The notes: generated from the letters alone by a model not told the origin. A stretch of 64,000 bases of DNA from Nocardia vinacea (GCF_035920345.1 NZ_CP109149.1:6696001-6760000), one strand, 5' to 3'. Numbered from the stretch's first letter, positions 35,703-46,536 are shown. Numbers and translations are program-made.

Positions 35703-35709
35703 GTTCGAT

Positions 35710-35738
35710 AATTTAGATGCACGCGCATTAAATGTCAA
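35710..35738 (-). promoter_or_regulatory. Strong leaderless promoter of the MFS gene
   Basis: On the minus strand TTGACA (35738-35733) and TAAATT (35715-35710) are 17 bases apart, nearly the sigma-70-type consensus, seven bases before GTG 35702. ATGCGCG occurs on both sides of the -35 box. Confidence 0.75.
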
Positions 35739-35795
35739 CGCAAGTAATGTTCGCGCATAAAAGCCCAGGTCATGATCTTGCCGGTCAACACAAGA

Positions 35796-35831
35796 AGGCC
35801 CCGCCCAGTCGAGAGGTACTGGGCGGGGCCT
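35796..35831. terminator. Terminator after the secreted glycine-rich protein gene
   Basis: A perfect 13-bp stem (AGGCCCCGCCCAG with its complement) closes a ten-base loop. It lies 40 bases after the stop of the minus-strand gene; TCTTG follows on that strand. Confidence 0.75.
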
Positions 35832-35870
35832 GTTTCCGTGGCGACGGTGGGGCCACGGATGCTGTACGGC

Positions 35871-36584
35871 CTACTTGGCCGGGACGAGCGGCTGGTTGAT
35901 GGTGGTGAAGTACTGGATCGCCGCACCGATCGCGACCGGAGCCGTGATCAGGATCTGACCGGCCAGGGTGCCCAGCGCACCGATGGCGATGATGCCGCCG
36001 AGGCAGCCGATGGCGGCGGCCGGGATGAACGCACCGAACAGGCCGACGATGGTGGCCGAGGCGACCGTCGCACCGGCGATACCACCGAGGACGCAGCCTG
36101 CCGCACCGCCGACGAGACCACCCACCAGCGTGCCGATGGTGGCCCCCGCCGAGATGGTGCTCGTCAGTCGCGTCCAGGCCGCGACCTCACGGTCGTATTC
36201 GGTCTTCCACGGCGCCTTGTCCTCATACGGCAGCGCGACCGGCTTGTAGACCGCGTGCTCGCGATCGATCTGCGGGGTCAATGTCGCGGTGCGATCGGAA
36301 ATCTGTGCGGCGATAGGGAATTCGAAGTCATCGATCTGGAACCGCAGCGGGGTGCCCGCGAGCACGGTGCCATCGGCGGCCTTGATCTTGAAGACATCGT
36401 CCTCGACCACCAGCGAACCCGCGTCGGTCTTGATGATCGATGAATCGTTTACCGCTTGCGCGGTGAAATTTATCGCGCTGTCGTCGCTTTCGGTCGCGGC
36501 CGGGGCGGCGCCAGAGGTGCCCGCGGCCACCCCAGTAGCCATGGTCACCAGCGCCGCGACGACGGCGAGCTTCCTCATCCTCAT
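35871..36584 (-). CDS. Secreted protein with glycine-rich hydrophobic C-terminus
   Basis: The product is about 237 residues with a signal peptide (MRKLAVVAALVTMATGVAAG; cleavage near GAAPA). A soluble region of about 110 residues has beta-strand-like segments (SIIKTDAGSLVVEDDVFKIKAADG). The last 100 residues are Gly/Ala/Ile-rich and hydrophobic (IGTLVGGLVGGAAGCVLGGIAGATVASA, GCLGGIIAIGALG), with two Cys. The tail resembles glycine-zipper membrane segments that can insert or oligomerise. Similar secreted proteins seem common in Nocardia, but I cannot name the function. ATG 36584 gives better ribosome-binding spacing than ATG 36593. Confidence 0.75.
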   Translation of the reverse strand: MRMRKLAVVAALVTMATGVAAGTSGAAPAATESDDSAINFTAQAVNDSSIIKTDAGSLVVEDDVFKIKAADGTVLAGTPLRFQIDDFEFPIAAQISDRTATLTPQIDREHAVYKPVALPYEDKAPWKTEYDREVAAWTRLTSTISAGATIGTLVGGLVGGAAGCVLGGIAGATVASATIVGLFGAFIPAAAIGCLGGIIAIGALGTLAGQILITAPVAIGAAIQYFTTINQPLVPAK

Positions 36585-36696
36585 GTACTGCATTCCCTCA
36601 TCTCGGTGTTGCTCTCGAGGGAAAGCATCGGCGAGAACTCAATCGGGCACGAGGAAAAAATGCAGACAGATTCGAATAGGCAAACCCGGAGCGATC

Positions 36697-37290
36697 TCAG
36701 GACTTCTTGGCCGCGGCCTTCATCTGCTTCTTGAAAGCCCTTACTTCCAAAAGGGATTCGCCGTCGACAATATCGGCGGCCGAGCGCCGGGAGCCCGCTT
36801 CGGAATAGGCGCCGGCCGCCGCTTCCCACCCCTTCGGCTGCACACCGAGCTGCTTGCCGAGCAGCGCGAGGAAGATCCTGGCCTTCTGATCGCCGTAGCC
36901 CGGCAAGTCCTTCAAACGGCGCAGCACCTCTTTACCGTCCGGATCGCCCTGGGTCCAGATGCGTTCGGTCTTGCCGTCGTAATGCTCGCCCACATAGCGC
37001 GCGAGTTCCTGGGTGCGGCGGGCCATGGACCGGCCATAGCGATGAATGGCGGGCGGGGTCGCGCACAGTTCTTCGAACGCCTCGGTATCGGCGTCGGCGA
37101 TCCGCTGGATATCGAAGCCGTCCATTCGGTCGGCGATCTTCTTCGGCCCGCGGAAGGCATGTTCGAGCGGGAACTGCTGATCGAGCAGCATGCCCGTCAG
37201 CAACGCGAAGGAATCCTCGGAAAGGAGTTTGTCCGCCTCCGGCTCCTGGGCGAGACACAGCTTGACAGTCGCCGACTTCGCTTTGGCCAC
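36697..37290 (-). CDS. HhH-GPD base-excision-repair-type protein
   Basis: This 197-residue protein has the HhH-GPD glycosylase fold. SEDSFALLTGMLLDQQFPLEHAFRGPKKIADRM begins the helical domain. LKDLPGYGDQKARIFLALLG (about residues 125-145) is the helix-hairpin-helix followed by the Gly-rich loop. A strictly conserved catalytic Asp after the HhH is not obvious, and no iron-sulfur Cys cluster is present, so it is a compact and diverged member. It probably recognises damaged bases; the lesion is unknown. GTG has AAGGAAG upstream. Confidence 0.85.
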   Translation of the reverse strand: MAKAKSATVKLCLAQEPEADKLLSEDSFALLTGMLLDQQFPLEHAFRGPKKIADRMDGFDIQRIADADTEAFEELCATPPAIHRYGRSMARRTQELARYVGEHYDGKTERIWTQGDPDGKEVLRRLKDLPGYGDQKARIFLALLGKQLGVQPKGWEAAAGAYSEAGSRRSAADIVDGESLLEVRAFKKQMKAAAKKS

Positions 37291-37345
37291 GGGACTTCCT
37301 TTCGCTGGTACCGGACTTCTCCGATCATCTCACTCGGCGCCGCCG

Positions 37346-37375
37346 GCGACTGCTCGCCGGTCGCTCGAAAAGGTC
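37346..37375 (+). repeat. Dispersed repeat A, single copy
   Basis: Twenty-eight of 30 bases match the unit at 18388-18417 (opposite strand), including the invariant 3' part GGTCGCTCGAAAAGGTC. It lies between the HhH-GPD and methyltransferase genes. Confidence 0.7.
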
Positions 37376-37478
37376 GGCCACGTGGTCCCGCCCACCCGGA
37401 TCAGCGGTATGCCCGAATCGTGACCCACCTCACAGTCCTGCCGTGCGATGCGGTCGGTGCCGAAGTAGGCTCAGCGCC

Positions 37479-38327
37479 ATGCCTCAGACGACGGCAATAC
37501 CTAGAGACGGAATCGGGCCCATGAATATGCAGGGGTTACGCCCGGATCGCTTCGATAGCGCGGGCCAGGATCAGTTGGTCGACGTGCGGGATCTGCAGGC
37601 GGCGCTGCCGGGCATCCGCCGACTGCGCACGTGGGCACATGAAGCATTGGCGCTGCAGCCCGGCGAGAGTGCGGTCGATGTCGGATCGGGCACCGGTACG
37701 GAGGTCATCGCCTTCGCGGATGCGGTCGGCCCGACCGGCACCGCGATCGGTGTCGAACCCGATCCGCAGCTGCTCACCTCCGCCGAACGCCGCGCCGAAC
37801 AGGCCGGTTCGACGGCCAAGTTCCATTCCGGCGACGCCTACGGGCTGCCGTTCGGCGCGAATACCTTCGACGCCGCGCTCTGCGAGCGGGTGTTCCAACA
37901 CCTGACCGCACCGAGTCGCGCCGCCAACGAGATCGCCCGGGTGCTGAAACCAGGTGGCCGTGTCGTTGTGGTGGACAGCGACTGGGGCACGGCAATCGTG
38001 CATCCCGGCGACCGTCAGGTGGTTCGCGACGTCGTCGACACCCTGATCGCCGCAACCACCAACCCGTTCTCCGGCCGCAGGCTACCCGGCCTGCTGACCA
38101 AGGCGGGCCTGGTTATCGACGAGGTCGGCTCGCACGCCCTGGTACAGGACCGGACGGTCGGCGCGGGCTCGCTGGTCAACCGCATCTCTGCCATGGCGGT
38201 CGCGCGCGGTTCCATAACCGAGAGACAGCGCGACCAGCTCATCGCGGATCTGAAACGGGGCGCCGAAACCGGTGATGTCCACCTATCGGTGACCATGTTC
38301 GCCGTGCTGGCCCATAGGCCGCACTGA
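37479..38327 (+). CDS. Class I SAM-dependent methyltransferase
   Basis: This roughly 282-residue protein has a UbiE/Methyltransf_11-like domain. ALQPGESAVDVGSGTGTEVIAFA is motif I. GVEPDPQLL is the acidic end of strand 2, HSGDAYGLPFGANTFDAALCERVFQH covers motifs II-III, and LKPGGRVVVVDSDWG is motif IV. The substrate is unknown; it may act on a small molecule or quinone-like compound. The start could be ATG 37479 or ATG 37521; the latter has GAGACGGA upstream. It ends in a shared terminator with the convergent aminotransferase. Confidence 0.85.
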   Translation: MPQTTAIPRDGIGPMNMQGLRPDRFDSAGQDQLVDVRDLQAALPGIRRLRTWAHEALALQPGESAVDVGSGTGTEVIAFADAVGPTGTAIGVEPDPQLLTSAERRAEQAGSTAKFHSGDAYGLPFGANTFDAALCERVFQHLTAPSRAANEIARVLKPGGRVVVVDSDWGTAIVHPGDRQVVRDVVDTLIAATTNPFSGRRLPGLLTKAGLVIDEVGSHALVQDRTVGAGSLVNRISAMAVARGSITERQRDQLIADLKRGAETGDVHLSVTMFAVLAHRPH

Positions 38328-38342
38328 TATTCGAGCGAAAGC

Positions 38343-38379
38343 ACAACGGGCGCATACCGATTCGGTACGCGCCCGTTGT
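38343..38379. terminator. Shared terminator, methyltransferase/aminotransferase
   Basis: ACAACGGGCGC and GCGCCCGTTGT form a perfect 11-bp stem that extends into the centre (TACCG/CGGTA). It lies between convergent stops. Confidence 0.75.
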
Positions 38380-38387
38380 GTGTCGAG

Positions 38388-40143
<1,756 letters not shown>

Positions 40144-40145
40144 TG

Positions 40146-40190
40146 AACAGCGGGTCAGGACATGTTTTGAGAGTGTCCTGACCCGCTGTT
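40146..40190 (+). terminator. Terminator after tRNA-Ser(GGA)
   Basis: A perfect 17-bp stem (40146-40162 with 40174-40190) is followed by GTTTTCG. It begins two bases after the encoded CCA. Confidence 0.92.
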
Positions 40191-40461
40191 GTTTTCGACC
40201 GTGGACCGAAAGCTGGCAGGCAGAGGTGCACCGCTGTGATCGAGCGGGGGCACAGTGCGTCGCTTGGTCGTCTCCGAGTAGGTCGGTGGCAAAGCCGGAG
40301 CCGCGGATACGACCGGCACTCGATAGGATTTAGCGGTTTGGGCCGACACCCACCGCTCAAAGGCGCAGACTATCCCGCAGAACGGTCTAACGCTGTGCAC
40401 CCCGAGTGCCCATTGCCCACCGCATTTCAGTGGTGCACGAGCCGATCAGTGGAGGTCCGCG

Positions 40462-40950
40462 ATGTCTATTTCGTCGACCGTGGAAGCATGCTTGCGCGAT
40501 GCGGGCGTCACGTACGAAGTTGTACGTCATCCGCACAGCTTTACCAGCGCCCAGGCAGCGGAAGCGGCACATATCCCCGGCGACCGTCTCGCCAAGACGA
40601 TCATGCTCGAAGACGAGCAGGGCTACGTCGGCGCGGTGGTGCCATCTACACATCACCTGCGTTTGTCGAAGCTGTGGTCGCAAACCGGACGACATCTGGT
40701 GCTGGCCAAGGAATCCGAGCTACGCAACGTGTTCCCGGATTGCGAGGTCGGCGCGATCCCGGCCGTTTGTAGCGCGTACGGCGTACAGACGCTGATGGAC
40801 GAAAGTCTCACCACGGTGCCCGATGTCTACTTCGAGGCCGGCGACCACGAGGAGCTCGTCCACCTGGGTACGGATCAGTTCATGCGTCTGATGGAACAAG
40901 CAGAAAAGGGACACTTTTCGCACCGATCGAGCGCCGGCGAACAACACTGA
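40462..40950 (+). CDS. YbaK/ProX-type aminoacyl-tRNA deacylase
   Basis: This 162-residue protein is of the YbaK/EbsC/ProX editing-domain family, which clears mischarged tRNAs. VRHPHSFTSAQAAEAAHIPGDRLAKTIML holds the conserved Lys of the active site (about residue 45). GAIPAVCSAYGVQTLMDESL is the conserved Gly-x-x-Pro loop, followed by YFEAGDHEELVHL. ATG has GGAGG about nine bases upstream. It stands alone after the tRNA-Ser gene, with a 270-base gap without other features. Whether it acts on Cys-tRNA(Pro) or Ala-tRNA(Pro) cannot be read from sequence. Confidence 0.87.
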   Translation: MSISSTVEACLRDAGVTYEVVRHPHSFTSAQAAEAAHIPGDRLAKTIMLEDEQGYVGAVVPSTHHLRLSKLWSQTGRHLVLAKESELRNVFPDCEVGAIPAVCSAYGVQTLMDESLTTVPDVYFEAGDHEELVHLGTDQFMRLMEQAEKGHFSHRSSAGEQH

Positions 40951-41002
40951 GCCTTCTCCAACCGCTGACGCACCGACCTCGCTGTTTACCGTTGCCGCCC
41001 GG

Positions 41003-41734
41003 TCAGTTGTCGAAAATCGTGGTCATGATCCGGGTCGCCGATTTGTTCATCGGCTGAATGACATTCAGGTAGGTCCAGCGGGTGGGACGGACAACGGCGG
41101 TCCGCCAGGCGGCGGCCAAGGCCGTGCCGATGGGCCGCAGGATGGTGCGGCACACGGCGCGGCAAGGGGCTACCACGAGTACGCCGACGATGACGGTCGC
41201 GGCCAGCCAGCCGAAAATCAGGGCGGCGCGGAGTAGCCGCCACACGGGATGCATGACCCAATGCCAGAGCTGGCAGGCGGGCCAAGCGATCAGGTACTTA
41301 CATGCCAGGTACAGCATGCGCAGGGTGATGGCGGCGATGGGGAACAGGATGTGCCTGGTCAGCCAGGTCAGAGTGGGTCGAAGGATGCGGCGCCAGAGGA
41401 AGGTCTCGATGGCGCGACGGAGGGGGCGCAGGAAGTAGTCGATGGCGAAGGCGGCGAGCGGGGTGAGCACCAGACCCCAGAGGACGTGGTGCAGGACCCA
41501 ACCCCAGAGGAAGTCCTTGACGAAAGCCCAGGCCGGGCGGACCAACCAGTGCCAGGTGAGGTGGCACATCGGGCCGAGTAGGTGGTTCCCGATATAGATC
41601 AGGACGGCGGCGGTACCGCGGCCGAGCAGTTCAACGCCCTCCCATACCAGGCGCAGTGGAACGAGGATCACGATCGCGATGAGACGTGCGATCCACTGGC
41701 CTACCGAGATGGAGTCGGTTGGTGAGGTGGTCAT
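41003..41734 (-). CDS. Trp/Arg-rich multi-span membrane protein, unknown
   Basis: This 243-residue protein is built of repeated hydrophobic segments that share an aromatic/basic grammar: WHWLVRPAWAFVKDFLWGWV, LRPLRRAIETFLWRRILRPTLTWL and LWHWVMHPVWRLLRAALIF. Trp-x-x-x-x-x-Pro or Arg-Pro pairs recur about every 35 residues, suggesting internal duplication and several membrane-parallel or spanning helices with cytoplasmic Arg clusters. No known domain is recognised. ATG is within the predicted start. It is flanked by unrelated genes, and I see no operon partner. Function is open; membrane organisation is only one possibility. Confidence 0.75.
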   Translation of the reverse strand: MTTSPTDSISVGQWIARLIAIVILVPLRLVWEGVELLGRGTAAVLIYIGNHLLGPMCHLTWHWLVRPAWAFVKDFLWGWVLHHVLWGLVLTPLAAFAIDYFLRPLRRAIETFLWRRILRPTLTWLTRHILFPIAAITLRMLYLACKYLIAWPACQLWHWVMHPVWRLLRAALIFGWLAATVIVGVLVVAPCRAVCRTILRPIGTALAAAWRTAVVRPTRWTYLNVIQPMNKSATRIMTTIFDN

Positions 41735-41858
41735 CGGTTGCGCCCCCGCTCAATTGCCGCCGCAGCTGTCTCCGCCCGAATGTGTGAGCGTTCAATGCAT
41801 TCGAACATGTCGATGTCGCTCGGACATGAGTAGAAGTACTGCCTCGGGCTGCGGTGAA

Positions 41859-43508
41859 TCACCCGGTTGAGGTTTCGGGATGTCCCAATTCTGCTATGGC
41901 GCAGTCGAATACCTCGTTCAGCGCATCGCGTAGCAGGTCGACGTAATTATCGATGTCCGGTAATGCGGCGGTATCGGCGTGGATCGAGACGGTGACGGTG
42001 TCGCCGAGGCCGTGTACGCCGTGGGTCAGGTGCATGACCGAGCCGATTGCGGGGAAGCCGCCGGTGAAGCGGACCGGTGCGCCGCCGAAGGTCAGGTCGG
42101 CGGGGCCGCGGTGGACGCTGGAGACCACGGTGTGTCCGGCGATGGAGTGGGGGACGGTGTCGAGCGGGTAGCGCTCGATGTCGCGGCGTAGTAGTGGGGC
42201 GGGGGTGACGGCGGTGACGCGGTCCTGTGCGGTGAGCAATGGATGCTGGGCGCGGGTTCGGCGATCGGCTAGGGCTGCGGCGATCCTGTTCGCGCGGGCC
42301 AGTAGGTCCGGTTCGTCGATGAACAGGTCGACACCGAGGCTGCGATAGTTATTGCGAGCCGCTATCCGACTGTCGGACAAGGCCATCGGCACTTGCGCGC
42401 CCAGGCGGTCTGCTCGTTCACCTCGCGCCGTCAGATAGCGATCGAGTGCGATCGACACGGCGGTCAGCGCGACCACGGTCACGGTGCAGCCCGGGATGCG
42501 CAGCCGTTCGGCATCGCAGACGATCATCCGCACCTGATGGGCGTGTCTATCTGTCGAATCGCTCCGGTTCACCAGACTCGGTGTGAACGCGGGCCCCGGC
42601 CCGGGAAGCCTTCCCGCAGTGGTCAATTCGGCCAACTCCTGCTGTGCCCGGAATGCCTGATAGCCACGAATCGCCGTGCGCGCGAACTGAATCGGCATCC
42701 GGAGCAGCGCCAGCGCCGAATTCACGTGTATGGGATTCACCGGCGCCGCTTCGACTGCTGCTATACCGAGGCGTCGACCGAAGCCGGCGGACCTTCCACC
42801 CAGAGCCCGAGCAACCGACGCGGCACCGATAACCGAGGTAACCAGCGCGGACTCGGCAACCCGCTCAATCGCAACGCCCCGCTCGGCCCGAGCAACCGGA
42901 TCCCGCGACGCGGCAACCGGCGCGGCACTGGCAACCTGCCCGGCCCCGGCAACCCGCTCGACTGCAACGCCCCGCTCGGCCCGGGCAGCCGGTAACCTCC
43001 CGGCCACCGACGCATCCCGCGCAACCAACTCACCCTCACCAACCTCAGAAAACAACCCCCTGGCGATCTCCGCACCCCGCCGGCCATCTGCCAACGCATG
43101 GGACAACTGCAGCACAACCACCATCGCCGGTCCAGCACCCCCCGGCGCACCGACGACCCGCCGAAACACATGCAACCGCCACGGCCGCACCGCGGCGTCC
43201 ACCCCGGTACCGAGCAGTTTGCCGAGCACCTCACACACACTCGGCCAATCCGGTTCCGGAAGGATATGTTCCACAAATTGCTCGGCACGGAATTCACACC
43301 GAACCCATGCCGGATAGTCCAGATCTCCGGGCAGCTCGCGCAGCCGCACCGACAGGTCGGCAATCTCCGTACTGCGGCGCGCGACGAACTCGCGTAGTTG
43401 CGCACCGGAACGCCCGGAATCGTCGAAGCAATACAGCATGAAGAGGTCATTTCGGGTACGGCCCGACAGCCAGTACATCGTCGCGTCCTGGGCGGCCACC
43501 GTACTCAC
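41859..43508 (-). CDS. WS/DGAT-like acyltransferase, degenerate active site
   Basis: This roughly 549-residue protein resembles wax-ester synthase/diacylglycerol acyltransferases: a QDATMYWLSG start, then LRELPGDLDYPAWV and a middle condensation-like fold. The catalytic HHxxxDG motif appears as SHALADG (near residue 160), so the first His is Ser. A C-terminal DUF1298-type region contains VPMALSDSRIAARNNYRSLGVDL. An Ala/Arg-rich insert has a 31-residue duplication (ARAERGVAIERVA-type units). The start is GTG 43508, six bases after a TATCGT box. It may be a lipid-binding or inactive paralog, or an enzyme using only the second His, which carries catalysis in the family. Confidence 0.82.
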   Translation of the reverse strand: MSTVAAQDATMYWLSGRTRNDLFMLYCFDDSGRSGAQLREFVARRSTEIADLSVRLRELPGDLDYPAWVRCEFRAEQFVEHILPEPDWPSVCEVLGKLLGTGVDAAVRPWRLHVFRRVVGAPGGAGPAMVVVLQLSHALADGRRGAEIARGLFSEVGEGELVARDASVAGRLPAARAERGVAVERVAGAGQVASAAPVAASRDPVARAERGVAIERVAESALVTSVIGAASVARALGGRSAGFGRRLGIAAVEAAPVNPIHVNSALALLRMPIQFARTAIRGYQAFRAQQELAELTTAGRLPGPGPAFTPSLVNRSDSTDRHAHQVRMIVCDAERLRIPGCTVTVVALTAVSIALDRYLTARGERADRLGAQVPMALSDSRIAARNNYRSLGVDLFIDEPDLLARANRIAAALADRRTRAQHPLLTAQDRVTAVTPAPLLRRDIERYPLDTVPHSIAGHTVVSSVHRGPADLTFGGAPVRFTGGFPAIGSVMHLTHGVHGLGDTVTVSIHADTAALPDIDNYVDLLRDALNEVFDCAIAELGHPETSTG

Positions 43509-43675
43509 GACTCGACGATATGACACCGGGTTACCGGCGGTATTGGCCGGCACCGGGAAACTGAATGATCTTGTTCCACATTGCGGTTCAGGGAAACCTA
43601 TCGATTCCTGGTCGATCCCCTGCTACCGTCTGTAGTAGAAGACATACCACCACTCACCGGAGCGGGGTGTCGGCC

Positions 43676-45301
43676 ATGGCTGTTGACATAGGTCGTAAGG
43701 CAGGCGAACAAGCCAACTCCTTCGACGAGCGATATCAGGCCGCGAGATTCGTCAAACGGTCGATCAACAAGGTTTTTCCGACCCACTGGTCGTTCTTACT
43801 CGGCGAGATCGCGCTTTACAGCTTCATCATCCTGGTGCTGTCCGGTACCTATCTGACGCTGTACTTCGACCCATCGATGGCCGAGGTCACCTACAACGGC
43901 GCCTACCAGCCGCTGCGCGGGGTATCCATGACCCGCGCCTACGAGACGGCGCTGAACCTCTCCTTCGAGGTCCGCGGCGGTTTGTTCGTGCGCCAGGTCC
44001 ACCATTGGGCCGCACTACTTTTCGCGGCCTCCATCATCGTGCACCTGTTCCGGATCTTCTTCACCGGCGCATTCCGCAAGCCGCGCGAAGCGAACTGGGT
44101 GCTCGGCTCGCTGCTGCTGATCCTGGCCATGTTCGAGGGGTACTTCGGCTACTCGCTGCCCGACGACCTGCTCTCGGGCACCGGCCTGCGGGCGGCGTTC
44201 TCTTCCATCACGCTCGGCATTCCGGTCATCGGCACCTGGATGCACTGGTTGATGTTCGGCGGCGACTATCCGGGCGACATCATCCTTCCGCGCCTGTTCA
44301 TCGCGCACGTGCTGCTGTTCCCCGGCATCATGCTCGCGCTGATCGCCGCGCATATCGCGCTGGTCTGGTATCAGAAGCACACCCAGTTCCCGGGTCCGGG
44401 CCGCACCGAACGCAATGTGATCGGCACTCGTATCGTGCCGGTGTTCTCGCTGGATCAGGGCGCGTTCTTCGCGTTCACCCTCGGTGTCGTCGCACTTATG
44501 GGCGGCCTGCTGCAGATCAACCCGATCTGGGCCTTCGGCCCGTACAGCCCGGCCAAAGTATCGGCGGGCACCCAGCCGGACTTCTACATGATGTGGACAG
44601 ACGGCATGATGCGCCTGATCCCGCCCTGGGAGCTGTATCCGGGCCGCTATACCGTGCCCGCACCGTTCTGGGGTGCGATGATCATGGGCCTGGTGTTCGC
44701 GGTGCTGATCGCCTATCCGTGGATCGAGCGTCGCCTGACCAAGGACACCGCGCACCACAATCTGCTGCAGCGCCCGCGTGACGTGCCGGTGCGCACCGCG
44801 ATCGGCGCCATGGCGATCACCTTCTACGTGGTACTGACGCTGTCCTGCGTGAACGACATCATCGCTTACAAATTCGACGTCTCACTGAACGCGACGACCT
44901 GGGTCGGCCGGATCGGCATTCTGACCCTGCCTGCGCTGGCCTACTTCGCCGCATACCGCATCTGCCTGGGCCTGCAGCGCAGCGACCGCGCGGTGCTGGA
45001 GCACGGCATCGAGACCGGCATTATCAGGCGGCTGCCGCACGGCGAGTACATCGAGATCCACCAGCCGCTCGGTCCGGTCGACGAGCATGGTCACCCGATT
45101 CCGTTGACCTATCAGGGCGCGACGGTGCCGAAGAAGATGAACAAGCTGGGTTCTGCGGGCAAGCCTGGCACCGGCGGATTCTTCCGACCCGATCCGTGGC
45201 AGGAGTCCCGCGGTCATATGGCGGCCGAACACGAGGAAGAGCGCAAGCAGCTCGCCGTGCTACGCGCAGCTCAGGATCAGACCGACGGCCAGCACCACTG
45301 A
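43676..45301 (+). CDS. qcrB: Cytochrome bc1 complex cytochrome b subunit, stand-alone copy
   Basis: This 541-residue membrane protein is the actinobacterial QcrB type with an N-terminal cytochrome b and an extended C-terminus. [20 protein letters not shown] opens it. The b-heme His ligands lie in [19 protein letters not shown] (about residues 108-125) and [20 protein letters not shown] (about 210-230). The quinol-site PxW-type motif shows as [22 protein letters not shown] 43676 gives the usual N-terminus. No qcrC, qcrA or ctaE is adjacent, unlike the normal cluster, so this is most likely a second copy. It would need subunits from elsewhere. Confidence 0.92.
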   Translation: MAVDIGRKAGEQANSFDERYQAARFVKRSINKVFPTHWSFLLGEIALYSFIILVLSGTYLTLYFDPSMAEVTYNGAYQPLRGVSMTRAYETALNLSFEVRGGLFVRQVHHWAALLFAASIIVHLFRIFFTGAFRKPREANWVLGSLLLILAMFEGYFGYSLPDDLLSGTGLRAAFSSITLGIPVIGTWMHWLMFGGDYPGDIILPRLFIAHVLLFPGIMLALIAAHIALVWYQKHTQFPGPGRTERNVIGTRIVPVFSLDQGAFFAFTLGVVALMGGLLQINPIWAFGPYSPAKVSAGTQPDFYMMWTDGMMRLIPPWELYPGRYTVPAPFWGAMIMGLVFAVLIAYPWIERRLTKDTAHHNLLQRPRDVPVRTAIGAMAITFYVVLTLSCVNDIIAYKFDVSLNATTWVGRIGILTLPALAYFAAYRICLGLQRSDRAVLEHGIETGIIRRLPHGEYIEIHQPLGPVDEHGHPIPLTYQGATVPKKMNKLGSAGKPGTGGFFRPDPWQESRGHMAAEHEEERKQLAVLRAAQDQTDGQHH

Positions 45302-45385
45302 GAATTGGGGCCACTGGGCACCTGCGAAGGCCCCGAGTCCGTGCCGACCCGGGGCCCGTGCTGTTGGTTCGGACGTACCTGTTGT

Positions 45386-45595
45386 TCAGGCGCGTCTGAA
45401 CTCCCCCTGTGACATTCCGTTTAGGAACGCGTTCCACTCGCCGGGCGTAAACGCCAACAACGGACCGTAGCCGTTGTCTTTGGTGTCGCGGACCGCCACG
45501 TTGCCGTCGACGAGAAATGCGACTTCCACGCAGTTCCCGTCGGGGCCGCTGTATGTGCTCTTACGCCACACAGCGCCCGTCAAGTCAACTTCCAC
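45386..45595 (-). CDS. Orphan DUF397 protein
   Basis: This 69-residue protein matches DUF397: WRKSTYSGPDGNCVEVAF near the N-terminus, VAVRDTKDNGYGPLLAFTPGEWNAFLNG in the second half. In actinomycetes these proteins usually follow an XRE-type helix-turn-helix regulator and act in developmental or toxin-antitoxin-like pairs. No regulator lies beside it here. ATG has AAGGAG about nine bases upstream. Its neighbours are qcrB (convergent) and a gene-poor stretch. It could be a remnant of a lost pair or depend on a regulator elsewhere. Confidence 0.88.
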   Translation of the reverse strand: MEVDLTGAVWRKSTYSGPDGNCVEVAFLVDGNVAVRDTKDNGYGPLLAFTPGEWNAFLNGMSQGEFRRA

Positions 45596-46015
45596 GGCAC
45601 TAGCTCCTTTGCTGCGTCGAGAACGAGATTATTCTTCTGACATCGTTCTAACTAGCACCGGCATCCGGCGCGGAACGCCGAATCCCGCGGTGCGCCTTGC
45701 CAAAGCGCGCGACTTTCACGGTGCGTCGTGATCGCACTGCACTTCGAGGTGAATTCACCTCGCGGGGTCGCCCCCGCGCGGTAAACACTAGCAGGTTCAT
45801 TGAGAATTTGCCGATCTCTTGCCCATTCAATGCTCGCATTTGCCAATCTTGCGAAGATGGGGAGTTGCGGAGACATTGCCGGAAGATGACATTCATTACT
45901 ATGTTTGCTGGGCAGCAAACTTTTTGGGATGTGATTGCTCCGTGATCCGTCAATTAATCATGATCGAACCAGCTCGGGTGGACGCCTCCGACTCCGTCCA
46001 TGGATGATGGGCAGC
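45596..46015. other. Gene-poor stretch with an 18-bp palindrome
   Basis: About 420 bases hold no convincing gene. The right part (45790-45960) is noticeably richer in A and T. CGAGGTGAATTCACCTCG (45745-45762) is a perfect palindrome and a possible operator. Frames here lack ribosome binding sites and coding character. Confidence 0.5.
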
Positions 46016-46516
46016 ATGGTCGAACGCCCGCGCGACGAGGCAGGTCGCGCACGTAATCCCCGCCCACGCGACCGCTTCGGGCGGCCGCTGCCGGTCGGCA
46101 GCGTAGGCGTGCCGCGAATTCCGGACGACCTGAATCTGCCGCCCCAGCAAACTCTTTCCTATGCCCAGCAACTGCTGGATGACGGCCTGGCATTCAACGC
46201 ACACGAGGTATTGGAGGCCGCGTGGAAGAACGGGCCGTTCGCCGAAAGGATGCTGTGGCAGGGTCTGGCGCAATATGCGGTCGGGCTGACCCACATCCAG
46301 CGAGCGAATCCGAAGGGCGCGCGCACCCTGCTCACCCGCGCGGTAACCCGGCTGCGCGCCTACGAAGCCGGTCCGGACACCGACCGAAACAATGCTGTGC
46401 CATACGGAATCGACCATGCGGGTCTAATCGCGCACGCCGAGGATCTGCTGGCTGCCCTCGACAGCGGAACCTCGATTCCCGAAGACCGACTCAAGCCGCG
46501 TCTGCTGATCCGGTGA
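46016..46516 (+). CDS. DUF309 protein
   Basis: This roughly 166-residue protein belongs to DUF309. DRFGRPLPVGSVGVPRIPDD leads to the helical core LLDDGLAFNAHEVLEAAWKNGPFAERMLWQGLAQYAVGLTHIQRANPKGA, which contains the family's HE-x2-E-x2-W signature. It is cytoplasmic and probably helical. The biochemical role is unknown. The start ATG 46016 is chosen because the conserved part begins shortly after; longer upstream frames look non-coding. It lies 20 bases before gluQ, so they may be co-transcribed. Confidence 0.85.
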   Translation: MVERPRDEAGRARNPRPRDRFGRPLPVGSVGVPRIPDDLNLPPQQTLSYAQQLLDDGLAFNAHEVLEAAWKNGPFAERMLWQGLAQYAVGLTHIQRANPKGARTLLTRAVTRLRAYEAGPDTDRNNAVPYGIDHAGLIAHAEDLLAALDSGTSIPEDRLKPRLLIR

Positions 46517-46536
46517 CCCGCGCCGGAGCACCTAGC

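Noticed and set aside
45648..45953. A minus-strand frame of about 100 codons in the gap after DUF397
   Set aside because: No ribosome binding site, no recognised family; the sequence changes character half-way across the A/T-rich part.
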